Position numbers and translations under genes: made by a program. A stretch of 64,000 nt of DNA from Martinezella rhizogenes (GTDB lineage: Bacteria; Pseudomonadota; Alphaproteobacteria; Rhizobiales; Rhizobiaceae). This document shows, in pieces, positions 1-7,614 of the stretch. Numbering within the stretch: the stretch's first letter is position 1; each line of letters starts with the position of its first letter. The notes beneath the pieces are model-generated. The model was given only the letters and a program-made list of their open reading frames with translations, was not told the origin of the DNA and did not search any database. The stretch is from positions 310,001 through 374,000 of the forward strand of contig NZ_SGNY01000005.1 in NCBI RefSeq assembly GCF_007002745.1, given 5' to 3'.

Positions 1-2
1 AC

Positions 3-740
3 GAATATCAGCCGCGGCATCCGCAGGATCTGTTGCCCTGGGCGCAGAATTTTTATGCGATGTCCGGCTCAAGGTCCGCCGGCATTTATGCCGGGGCGCT
101 GGGCTTTGCCTATAATTCTGAACTGCTCGCCAGAAACAATCTGCCGGCTCCCACCTGCTGGAAGGATCTGGCCAAGGATATTTATCGCGGCCATATCCTG
201 ACCGGTAATCCGAACTATTCCGGCACGGCCTTCACCATGCTCGCCACGCTGGTCCAGCTGTTTGGCGAGGAGGAGGCCTTCGGTTTCATGACGAAACTGA
301 ACCAGAATGTCGTGGGCTATACCAAGGTGGGTGCCGCGCCCGTCAAGGCGGCGGCGCGGGGCGAGGTGCTGATCGGGATTTCCTTCATGCATGACGCGGT
401 GACCCAGAAGATCGAAGGATTTCCGCTGGTCATCGTCGCTCCCTGCGAAGGCACCGGTTACGAGATCGGGGCGGTCAGCATCGTCAAGGGCAACCGCAAT
501 ACGGCCCTTGCGCAGGATTTCGTGGAATTTGCGCTGAGCCCGGAAGGGCAGGCGACCGGGGCTGCGGCCGGCCAGAACCAGGTGCCTTCCAATGCCCGGG
601 CGACACTGCCGCTGACCGCCCCCGATATATCGATGATCAAGATGGTGGATTACGACTTTGCCACTTTTGGCCAGCCCGAAGAGCGAAGTCGGTTATTGAG
701 CCGCTTCGACAGCGAAATCCACCCGAGCCAGACCCAGTAG
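3..740 (+). CDS. ABC transporter substrate-binding protein, 5'-truncated by window
   Basis: The reading frame is open from the first complete codon at base 3, so the gene starts before the window; the TTG at 33 is internal. The visible part is the C-terminal two thirds of a periplasmic binding protein of the FbpA/AfuA type, with IYAGALGFAYNSE, GNPNYSGTAF, APVKAAARGE, FMHDAV and APCEGTGYEIG blocks that are repeated almost residue for residue in the next gene. It is therefore a paralogue of the protein at 855 and lies 114 bases upstream of it, on the same strand as the permease and ATPase. Known family substrates include ferric iron, 2-aminoethylphosphonate and hexose phosphates, so the ligand is not assigned. 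Confidence 0.85.
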   Translation, partial: EYQPRHPQDLLPWAQNFYAMSGSRSAGIYAGALGFAYNSELLARNNLPAPTCWKDLAKDIYRGHILTGNPNYSGTAFTMLATLVQLFGEEEAFGFMTKLNQNVVGYTKVGAAPVKAAARGEVLIGISFMHDAVTQKIEGFPLVIVAPCEGTGYEIGAVSIVKGNRNTALAQDFVEFALSPEGQATGAAAGQNQVPSNARATLPLTAPDISMIKMVDYDFATFGQPEERSRLLSRFDSEIHPSQTQ

Positions 741-854
741 GGGTCAGAAAACCGACATCCCAAAAGACAGCGTGCGCGCCGCAGGGCGCCGCGACCGGCA
801 GCGCCATGTCCGCGCGTGCCCAGGAATTCAGACGCAAGCTACAGGAGGATAACC

Positions 855-1880
855 ATGCGACTGACGATACTTTCCACCCTGCTTTTTGCCGGCACGGCAC
901 TGAGCGCCGTTTCCGCGCAGGCGGCGGGCGAACTGAACCTCATCTGCTCGGCCGATGTCGTCATCTGCGAACAGATGAAGGGCGATTTTGAAAAGTCGCA
1001 CGACATCAAGGTCAATATGGTGCGCCTGTCTTCGGGTGAAACCTATGCCAAGGTGCGCGCGGAAGCCCGCAACCCGAAGACCGATATCTGGTGGGCCGGC
1101 ACCGGCGATCCGCATATGCAGGCGGCCTCGGAAAACCTGACGCTGGAATACAAGTCGCCGATGCTCGACCAGTTGCAGGACTGGGCCGTGAAACAGGCCG
1201 AAAGCACGGGTTACAGGACTGTCGGCGTTTATGCCGGTGCGCTGGGCTGGGGCTACAACACCGAAATCTTCAAGTCGAAGGGTTACAAGGAGCCGAAGTG
1301 CTGGGCCGACCTGCTGGCGCCGGAACTGAAGGGCGAAATCCAGATCGCCAATCCGAACTCTTCGGGCACCGCCTATACCGCGCTTGCCTCGCTCGCGCAG
1401 ATCATGGGTGAAGATCAGGCGATCGACTATCTGAAGAAGCTCAACGTCAATATCTCGCAATATACCAAGTCGGGTTCCGCACCGGTCAAGGCGGCGGCGC
1501 GTGGCGAGACGGCGCTCGGCATCGTCTTCATGCATGATGCGGTGGCGCAGACGGCGGAAGGCTTCCCGGTGAAGTCGATCGCGCCTTGCGAAGGCACGGG
1601 TTACGAGATCGGCTCCATGTCGATCATCAAGGGCGCACGCAACCTCGACAATGCCAAGACCTGGTACGACTGGGCGCTGAAGCCGGAAGTGCAGTCGCGC
1701 ATGAAGGACGCCAAGTCCTTCCAGCTTCCCTCCAACAAGACGGCGGAAGTGCCGAAGGAAGCACCGAAGTTCGAGGACATCAAGCTCATCGACTACGACT
1801 TCAAGACCTATGGCGATCCGGCCAAGCGCAAGGCGCTTCTGGAGCGCTGGGACCGCGAAGTTGGTGCGGTCGCCAACTGA
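855..1880 (+). CDS. ABC transporter substrate-binding protein (AfuA/FbpA type)
   Basis: A 341-aa periplasmic binding protein. ATG 855 is chosen because AGGAGG lies at 843-848 and the first ~23 residues form a clear Sec signal peptide ending in AQA. The mature part has the two-lobe iron/organophosphate-type fold blocks (VYAGALGWGYNTE, NPNSSGTAYTA, APVKAAARGE, FMHDAVAQ, APCEGTGYEIG). It is followed by a strong intercistronic hairpin and then the double permease and ATPase, so it is the main receptor of this importer. AfuA proteins of this type bind hexose phosphates in Actinobacillus, while FbpA relatives bind ferric iron; the sequence alone does not decide which. Confidence 0.88.
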   Translation: MRLTILSTLLFAGTALSAVSAQAAGELNLICSADVVICEQMKGDFEKSHDIKVNMVRLSSGETYAKVRAEARNPKTDIWWAGTGDPHMQAASENLTLEYKSPMLDQLQDWAVKQAESTGYRTVGVYAGALGWGYNTEIFKSKGYKEPKCWADLLAPELKGEIQIANPNSSGTAYTALASLAQIMGEDQAIDYLKKLNVNISQYTKSGSAPVKAAARGETALGIVFMHDAVAQTAEGFPVKSIAPCEGTGYEIGSMSIIKGARNLDNAKTWYDWALKPEVQSRMKDAKSFQLPSNKTAEVPKEAPKFEDIKLIDYDFKTYGDPAKRKALLERWDREVGAVAN

Positions 1881-1899
1881 TCTTAACTCCGGCGACAGG

Positions 1900-1924
1900 C
1901 ATCCCGGCTTTTAAAGCCGGGGTG
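1900..1924 (+). promoter_or_regulatory. intercistronic stem-loop after the binding-protein gene
   Basis: CATCCCGGCTT at 1900-1910 pairs with AAGCCGGGGTG at 1914-1924 around a 3-base loop (11 pairs including one G-T). There is no T run, and the permease follows 41 bases later, so it looks like an mRNA 3'-end protector or partial terminator that sets higher expression of the binding protein, not a full stop. Confidence 0.6.
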
Positions 1925-1965
1925 TCCGCCACTCTTTCATCGGCATGAAATAAGCGAGGTCGGCC

Positions 1966-4197
1966 ATGACACGTGGCAATCGCAGGCTGGACATCGTCCT
2001 GGCGCTCGGGGCTTTTGCCCTCATTCTTCTCCCCTGGTATCGCATCGAAGGCGGCTTTTTCAGCTTCCGCTGGCTGTCCGGATTTTTCTCCACCGCCAGC
2101 AATGCGCCGGGCGTGCTGCAGATACTGTCCTATGGAAAACCATGGCTTGTCGGCATCGTTCTTTTCTTCCTCGCCGCATGCCTTGTCCGGCCGATGCGTG
2201 ATCCGATGCGCCGGGGCGGGTTGCTTGCCTTTATCGGTGCTGCCGGTCTCGTTTTCCTAGCCTTGCAGGGGCTGGCGATCGGCTTTACCGGCTGGACATG
2301 GACGGTGAGTGAAAACCTCTTCGGCATGCTTGCCGATGGTCAGGCGTCGATGGGGGCGGGTGCCGTCGTCATGTCGTTCGTCTTCGTGCTTCTTTTTGCC
2401 TTCGGACTTGCCGAACGTGGCGTCATGAAAGGCGACGCCTTTGTCGTCGGCGCCATTTCCGTTCTGGTCTTCCTCGTTGCGGTTTTTGTCTTTTATCCGA
2501 TCGGCAGCATGTTGATCGCCTCCGTTCAGGATTTCGACGGCTCCTTCAATGCCGATGGCTTTATCCGCAATATCAAGGATCCCGGCATCTGGAGCCTTGG
2601 CTGCGTCACGGGTGAAGAGCGTTGCGGCGTTGCCTGGCGCACATTGTTTCTCGCCCTGATGACCGCCTTCGGCTCGACCGTGCTCGGGCTTGGCTTTGCG
2701 CTGATCGCCACCCGCACCCGCTTTCCTTTCAAGAAGGGCCTGCGGCTTCTCACCGTTCTGCCGATCATCACGCCGCCTTTTGTCATCGGCCTTGCGCTGA
2801 CGCTGCTGTTCGGCCGCGCCGGCGTCGTCACCGAATGGCTTTCCTATCTCTTCGGCATCGAACCCGGTCGGTGGCTTTATGGCATGACCGGTATCTGGAT
2901 CGCGCAGGTTCTTTCCTTCACGCCCATCTCGTTTCTGGTGCTGATCGGCGTGGTTGAAGGCGTCAGCCCGTCGATGGAAGAAGCCTCGCAGACATTGCGT
3001 GCCGATCGCTGGCGCACCTTCTGGCGGGTGTCGCTGCCGCTGATGAAACCCGGTCTCGCCAATGCCTTCCTGATCGGCTTCATCGAGAGCATGGCGGATT
3101 TCGGCAATCCGCTGGTGCTTGGCGGCACCCATGGCGTGCTGTCGACGGAAATCTTCTTTGCCGTCGTCGGCTCGCAGAACGATCCGTCCCGCGCTGCGGT
3201 TCTGGCGATCATCCTTCTGTGCTTCACGCTTTCGGCCTTCCTTGCCCAGCGCTTCTGGCTGGCAGGCAAGAATTTCGCCACGGTGACCGGCAAGGGCGAC
3301 AGCGGCGCGCATATCGCCCTGCCGCGTGGCCTGTCCATCGGTGTTCACGCCATCGTCGTGCCGTGGATGGTCTTCACCATCGTCGTTTATGGCATGATCC
3401 TTGTGGGTGGTTTCGTGAAGACCTGGGGTCTCGATAACTCCCTGACCTTCGATCACTACATCCGCGCCTTTTCCGTCAGCTTCTCGAACGGCTCTATTGC
3501 CTGGACGGGCGTTGCCTGGAACTCGTTCTGGACGACGATGGAGATCGCGCTGGTTTCGGCGCCGCTCACCGCTGCCGTTGGCCTGCTGACCGCGTACATC
3601 ATCGTGCGGCAGAAATTTGCCGGGCGGAACCTCTTCGAATTCGCACTGATGATGAGTTTTGCCATTCCCGGCACGGTCATTGGCGTCAGCTACATCATGG
3701 CCTTCAACCTGCCGCCGGTGGAAATGACCGGTTCGGCACTCATCCTCATCGCCTGCTTCGTCTTCCGCAACATGCCGGTCGGCGTGCGCGGCGGCATCGC
3801 AGCGATGAGCCAGCTCGACAAGAGCCTCGACGAGGCCTCGCTGACGCTGCGGGCCAATAGTTTCCGCACCATCCGCAAGGTCATCCTGCCGCTCTTGAGG
3901 CCCGCGATCACGGCCGCACTGGTCTATTCCTTCGTGCGCGCCATCACCTCCATCAGCGCCGTCATCTTCCTTGTCAGCGCCCAGTACAACATGGCGACGT
4001 CCTACATCGTCGGCCTTGTCGAAAACGGCGAATATGGTGTGGCGATCGCCTATTCCTCGATGCTGATCGTGGTGATGATCACCGTCATTACCGGCTTCCA
4101 GCTCATTGTTGGTGAGCGACGCCTGCGGCGCGAAAACCGCGTCGCCGGCCTGCCATCCGCTTCCTCCGTTCCTCTTGCCCAGGAGAAAACCACATGA
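1966..4197 (+). CDS. ABC transporter permease, fused double-domain (AfuB/FbpB type)
   Basis: A 743-aa inner-membrane protein. About 170 N-terminal residues carry several extra membrane segments, followed by two complete BPD_transp_1 permease halves (roughly residues 200-430 and 460-730). Each half has the EAA-type cytoplasmic loop that docks to the ATPase: EEASQTLRADRWRTFWRVSLP and DEASLTLRANSFRTIRKVILP regions. A fused permease of this length is usual for AfuB-like systems. ATG 1966 has GAGGT at 1955-1959. The stop overlaps the ATPase start (ATGA), so the two are translationally coupled. Confidence 0.92.
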   Translation: MTRGNRRLDIVLALGAFALILLPWYRIEGGFFSFRWLSGFFSTASNAPGVLQILSYGKPWLVGIVLFFLAACLVRPMRDPMRRGGLLAFIGAAGLVFLALQGLAIGFTGWTWTVSENLFGMLADGQASMGAGAVVMSFVFVLLFAFGLAERGVMKGDAFVVGAISVLVFLVAVFVFYPIGSMLIASVQDFDGSFNADGFIRNIKDPGIWSLGCVTGEERCGVAWRTLFLALMTAFGSTVLGLGFALIATRTRFPFKKGLRLLTVLPIITPPFVIGLALTLLFGRAGVVTEWLSYLFGIEPGRWLYGMTGIWIAQVLSFTPISFLVLIGVVEGVSPSMEEASQTLRADRWRTFWRVSLPLMKPGLANAFLIGFIESMADFGNPLVLGGTHGVLSTEIFFAVVGSQNDPSRAAVLAIILLCFTLSAFLAQRFWLAGKNFATVTGKGDSGAHIALPRGLSIGVHAIVVPWMVFTIVVYGMILVGGFVKTWGLDNSLTFDHYIRAFSVSFSNGSIAWTGVAWNSFWTTMEIALVSAPLTAAVGLLTAYIIVRQKFAGRNLFEFALMMSFAIPGTVIGVSYIMAFNLPPVEMTGSALILIACFVFRNMPVGVRGGIAAMSQLDKSLDEASLTLRANSFRTIRKVILPLLRPAITAALVYSFVRAITSISAVIFLVSAQYNMATSYIVGLVENGEYGVAIAYSSMLIVVMITVITGFQLIVGERRLRRENRVAGLPSASSVPLAQEKTT

Positions 4198-5255
4198 TTT
4201 CCGTAAAACCCGGCTCCGTCACCTTTCAGAATGTCCGCAAGACCTTCGGCGCCTTCACCGCCATTCCCGATCTGTCGCTCACCATCGAGCCCGGCACGCT
4301 GGTAACCCTGCTTGGCCCCTCCGGCTGCGGCAAGACGACGACGCTGCGCATGCTGGCGGGTCTCGAACATCCGACCTCCGGCCGCATCCTCATCGGTGAC
4401 AAGGATGTGACCATGCTGCCTGCCAATGAGCGCGATGTCTCGATGGTCTTCCAGTCCTATGCGCTTTTCCCCCACATGACGGCGCTCGACAATGTCGCCT
4501 ACGGGCTGCAATCCTCGGGATTGCGCAAGGCGGAAGCGCGGGAAAAGGCGGAAGAGGGGTTGAAGCTCGTCGGCCTGGCCGGCATGGGCCACCGCCTGCC
4601 TGCCGAACTTTCCGGCGGCCAGCAGCAGCGCGTGGCGGTCGCCCGCGCTTTGGTGCTGGAACCGCAGGTGCTGCTGCTGGACGAGCCGCTTTCCAACCTC
4701 GATGCCCGCCTTCGCCGCCGGGTGCGTACCGAAATTCGCGAATTGCAGCAGCGGCTCGGTTTTACCGCCGTTTATGTGACCCATGATCAGGATGAGGCGC
4801 TGGCGGTTTCCGACCGGATCATCGTGATGAAGGATGGCGAGATCGCCCAGTCGGGTGCACCGCGCGATCTTTACGAGGCCCCGGCCTCCGCCTTCATCGC
4901 CGATTTCATGGGCGAGGCGAATGTCGTCGGCTGCGAGGTGATCAGCATTGAGGGGCCCGATGCGCTGATCCGCGTCGGCGGTGTCGATCATCGCGTTTCG
5001 GCGCGCAATGCCCGGCCCGGTCCGGCCAAGCTTGCCGTGCGTCCGGGTTCGATTGCCATCGGCCAGCCGGGCGGGCAAGGGGTTGCCGGCCGGGTGCTGC
5101 ACAGCGCCTATCTCGGTGGTCATGTCGAATATGAAGTCGAGACCGATATCGGCACGCTCTTCATCGTCGACCATGCGGTCGAGACCAGCCTGCCGCCGCA
5201 AAGTGATGTCACCCTCGGATTTAAGAACCGCGGCATTGCGCTGATCCAGTCCTGA
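4194..5255 (+). CDS. ABC transporter ATP-binding protein (AfuC/FbpC/PotA type)
   Basis: A 353-aa ATPase that powers the importer. Walker A GPSGCGKTT near residue 45, Q-loop VFQSYALFP, signature [15 protein letters not shown], Walker B VLLLDEPLSNLDA and switch histidine YVTHDQDEA are all present. Residues ~240-353 form the TOBE-type C-terminal domain. The start overlaps the permease stop by 4 bases, with AGGAGAAA just upstream. With the two binding proteins and the double permease it makes a complete importer. Confidence 0.93.
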   Translation: MISVKPGSVTFQNVRKTFGAFTAIPDLSLTIEPGTLVTLLGPSGCGKTTTLRMLAGLEHPTSGRILIGDKDVTMLPANERDVSMVFQSYALFPHMTALDNVAYGLQSSGLRKAEAREKAEEGLKLVGLAGMGHRLPAELSGGQQQRVAVARALVLEPQVLLLDEPLSNLDARLRRRVRTEIRELQQRLGFTAVYVTHDQDEALAVSDRIIVMKDGEIAQSGAPRDLYEAPASAFIADFMGEANVVGCEVISIEGPDALIRVGGVDHRVSARNARPGPAKLAVRPGSIAIGQPGGQGVAGRVLHSAYLGGHVEYEVETDIGTLFIVDHAVETSLPPQSDVTLGFKNRGIALIQS

Positions 5256-5261
5256 CGGGCG

Positions 5262-5462
5262 TCAGTCCTGCGGATCGGGCACGATCCACCAGAATAGCTG
5301 CACGAGGTCGCTCCAGGTGCGGGCGAGATCGTCGATCGCGGCATTCACCTCCATATAGAGGTGAATGCCGAGCAGCGTGAAAAGCCCCAGCAGCAGCCAT
5401 GGCCAGATCGGGCGTCTGCCCGCTGGCTTCGGATCGTGCTTCTCGTCCTGATTGATGTCCAA
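5262..5462 (-). CDS. small single-pass membrane protein, unknown function
   Basis: 66 aa from a TTG start at 5462 preceded by GGGGAG at a good distance; a longer ORF upstream has no membrane-protein character and overlaps nothing useful. The N-terminal ~20 residues are charged (DEKHDPK), then WPWLLLGLFTLLGIHLYMEV forms one membrane segment, then a short tail rich in Trp and Leu ending PDPQD. It converges on the ABC ATPase, 6 bases from its stop. I do not recognise a family. Confidence 0.5.
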   Translation of the reverse strand: MDINQDEKHDPKPAGRRPIWPWLLLGLFTLLGIHLYMEVNAAIDDLARTWSDLVQLFWWIVPDPQD

Positions 5463-5647
5463 TCGCTGTCTCCCCGTCGCCTTGAGACCTAGGGCCAAAA
5501 CCACGCGGCCGCAACCATGCATCAGGCTGCGTGGCCTCATCCTCGCCATGAAGTGCGATTTCCTGCCACGAAAACACCCAGATTCATTCAGCCGCAGTTC
5601 ACCCGCCGGAGCGCTAAATCCCCCCATCCCATAAGGAGGGAGATGAC

Positions 5648-5986
5648 ATGCGTAAGATGATTTTTGGCGCAGGAATGATTCTCAGCGCCCTGTTCGGCAC
5701 CGGCGCGAACGCCATGCCCGTGGGTCAGCCATCGGCACCCGCGACATCTAATGTTCAGACCGTCGACTATGCCTGCGGACGCGGCTTTCATCTGTCGCCG
5801 CGCGGATATTGCCGTCCGAACGGCCCGCCGCGTTACGAGCGTGGCTGGGACAGGCGCGACCGCTGGGAAGGTCGCCGCGAATGGCGCGAACGTCAGGCCC
5901 GCAGAGAATGGCGGGAACGGCGAGACCGCCGCGACTGGCGGGAACACCGTGAATGGCGTGACCGTCGCGATTATTATCGCTGGTAA
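5648..5986 (+). CDS. small exported Arg/Trp-rich protein with GCG-type motif
   Basis: 112 aa with AAGGAGGGAG just before ATG 5648. Residues 1-23 form a signal peptide. Then comes a short YACGRGFHLSPRGYCRPN block (two Cys), which recurs in small secreted proteins of Rhizobiales, followed by a low-complexity tail of Arg, Trp, Glu and Asp repeats of RREWRER / RRDWREH type. The function is unknown; the tail could bind anionic surfaces. It is monocistronic, ending in a terminator. Confidence 0.75.
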   Translation: MRKMIFGAGMILSALFGTGANAMPVGQPSAPATSNVQTVDYACGRGFHLSPRGYCRPNGPPRYERGWDRRDRWEGRREWRERQARREWRERRDRRDWREHREWRDRRDYYRW

Positions 5987-5992
5987 CAAGAT

Positions 5993-6024
5993 AAGGCCCT
6001 TCCTTAACCGGGAGGGCCTTTTTA
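5993..6024 (+). terminator. rho-independent terminator
   Basis: AAGGCCCTTCC at 5993-6003 pairs with GGAGGGCCTT at 6011-6020 (one bulged T), followed by TTTT. It closes the small exported-protein gene at 5648. Confidence 0.8.
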
Positions 6025-6161
6025 GTTGTGATCCGCCCGCAAAAACGGTGCACGGCGATCCCCCCGAATCACTTTTGCTGCGGCGGCGGCCATGGCTTGC
6101 TCTCGAGGGCTTTTGAGCTACTATGCCGACATGGCGGGGAGGCCATGTTAAAGGAGGGTTC

Positions 6162-7151
6162 ATGAATTACCGGTTTTCGAAACGACGTATGGTGTTGAAG
6201 CTTGCCGCTACGGCAGCTTCTTTTTGCATGCTGGGAATGACGGCGAGTGCCGAAGGTTTTCCCGATCGGACCATTACGCTGGTCGTGCCTTTCGCGGCGG
6301 GCGGCTCCACCGATGTGGTGGCGCGCGTCATCGCGCAGAAGATGGGCGATGAGCTTGGCCATCAGATCGTCGTTGAAAATGTTGCCGGTGCCGGTGGCAA
6401 TCTCGGTGCCGACCGTGTCGCCCGGGCCGAGCCAGACGGCTATACGATCCTGATGGGCACGGTTGCGACCCATGCGCTCAACCCGCTCATCCTCAAAACA
6501 AAGCCTTACGATCCGGAAAAGGATTTCGCCCCGGTTTCCTTGCTGGTGGTGGTGCCGAATGTGCTGGTCGTCAATCCGAAGCTCAACGTCAACAGCGTTG
6601 CGGAACTGATTGCGCTTCTCAAGGCCGAGCCGGACAAATATGCCTATGCCTCTTCCGGCAATGGCACGCCGCTGCATCTTTCAGGCGAGTTGTTCAAGAG
6701 CATGGCTGGTGTCAGGATGCAGCATGTTCCCTATAAGGGAGCAGGCCCGGCGCTCAACGATCTGCTTGGCAACCAGATTTCGATCATGTTCGACAATCTG
6801 CCGTCGTCATCAGGCCACATCAAGTCCGGCACGTTGCGGGCACTTGGCGTAACCACGGCCGAGCGCGCCTCATCTTTCCCGGACCTGCCGACCATTGCCG
6901 AGACCGTGCCGGGTTATGAAACCTATACCTGGAATGCGCTCTTTGCGCCGGCAGGCACACCGGCCGAAGCGATCGACAAGCTGAATGCCGCCGCCAAGAA
7001 AGCGCTTGCCGATCCGAACGTGGCCGCGCGCATGGCGGAGTTCAGCGCCAAGATCGTCGCGTCGTCACCCGATGAGCTGAAGACCCACGTTGCGGCCGAA
7101 ATCGCCAAGTGGGAACCGGTCGTCAAGGATGCAAATGTGCAGATGGACTGA
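6162..7151 (+). CDS. tripartite tricarboxylate transporter receptor (TctC/Bug family)
   Basis: A 329-aa periplasmic binding protein. ATG 6162 is preferred over upstream starts because AAAGGAGGG precedes it and the signal peptide starts there (KRR, hydrophobic stretch, ASAEG). Family blocks visible: FPDRTITLVVPFAAGGSTDVVAR near the mature N terminus, VVENVAGAGGN, DGYTILMG, the VPYKGAGPAL loop and PDLPTIAET. These receptors bind carboxylates for TctAB transporters. No tctA or tctB lies next to it, so it is an orphan receptor here. Ligand unknown. Confidence 0.88.
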   Translation: MNYRFSKRRMVLKLAATAASFCMLGMTASAEGFPDRTITLVVPFAAGGSTDVVARVIAQKMGDELGHQIVVENVAGAGGNLGADRVARAEPDGYTILMGTVATHALNPLILKTKPYDPEKDFAPVSLLVVVPNVLVVNPKLNVNSVAELIALLKAEPDKYAYASSGNGTPLHLSGELFKSMAGVRMQHVPYKGAGPALNDLLGNQISIMFDNLPSSSGHIKSGTLRALGVTTAERASSFPDLPTIAETVPGYETYTWNALFAPAGTPAEAIDKLNAAAKKALADPNVAARMAEFSAKIVASSPDELKTHVAAEIAKWEPVVKDANVQMD

Positions 7152-7331
7152 TCAGGAACGGTAGTCCCGCTCCTTTGCTACCTCGCTGCGCACCCTGTCC
7201 TGGGATGCGCAGTATCACGTGCTGCTGAAGACCATACCGAAGCTGCCATCATGGTTCGTCCTGAGACGGGCCTGTCGCATCGGCCAATGTGTCGTTTCCG
7301 CATCACTTGCCACAAGGTTGCAAAAATCGGC

Positions 7332-7360
7332 TTGGCAAGCTCAAATCACTCAGCTACAAA
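7332..7360 (+). promoter_or_regulatory. putative sigma-70 promoter upstream of leader ORF and ABC exporter
   Basis: TTGGCA at 7332-7337 and TACAAA at 7355-7360 are separated by exactly 17 bases. Transcription from here would include the 16-codon ORF at 7400 and then a long 5' leader before the exporter start at 7615. Confidence 0.45.
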
Positions 7361-7399
7361 ACGTATCACCGCGTCAGATCAAACAAAGGGAGGCGTTGC

Positions 7400-7450
7400 A
7401 TGACACCAGCATTCACCGAAATCCTCCCGCAGGGAATGACCCGACACTAG
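7400..7450 (+). CDS. putative 16-aa leader peptide upstream of ABC exporter
   Basis: ATG 7400 has AAAGGGAGG just upstream, a much better ribosome site than the exporter itself has. The ORF encodes 16 residues (MTPAFTEILPQGMTRH) and ends with TAG at 7448-7450. The stop region lies in a perfect hairpin: ATGACC at 7436-7441 pairs with GGTCAT at 7450-7455. An ORF this short cannot be supported by similarity; position, SD and hairpin are what suggest a translated leader that could control the exporter. Confidence 0.35.
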   Translation: MTPAFTEILPQGMTRH

Positions 7451-7614
7451 GTCATATCCATTCGCGGCCCGCCCTGCGCGCGCCCGACATGCGGTTTATT
7501 TTCCTTCATGGCCCGATTGATCTGACGGGATCATTTCGTCTCCCGTCCGGGCTGTGCCATCCAACTTCCGTTTTGAGGACCGGTTGCCGATTTTCTGGCG
7601 CCGTGCTGGTTAAA

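Noticed and set aside
2257..3456. 399-codon minus-strand ORF opposite the double permease
   Set aside because: Shadow of a high-GC coding region; rich in His, Arg and Gln without domains, opposite a gene with clear permease motifs.
855..5255. Calling the first ABC system a ferric-iron transporter
   Set aside because: AfuA/FbpA-type proteins also include hexose-phosphate and aminoethylphosphonate receptors; no iron-box or ligand residues could be assigned.
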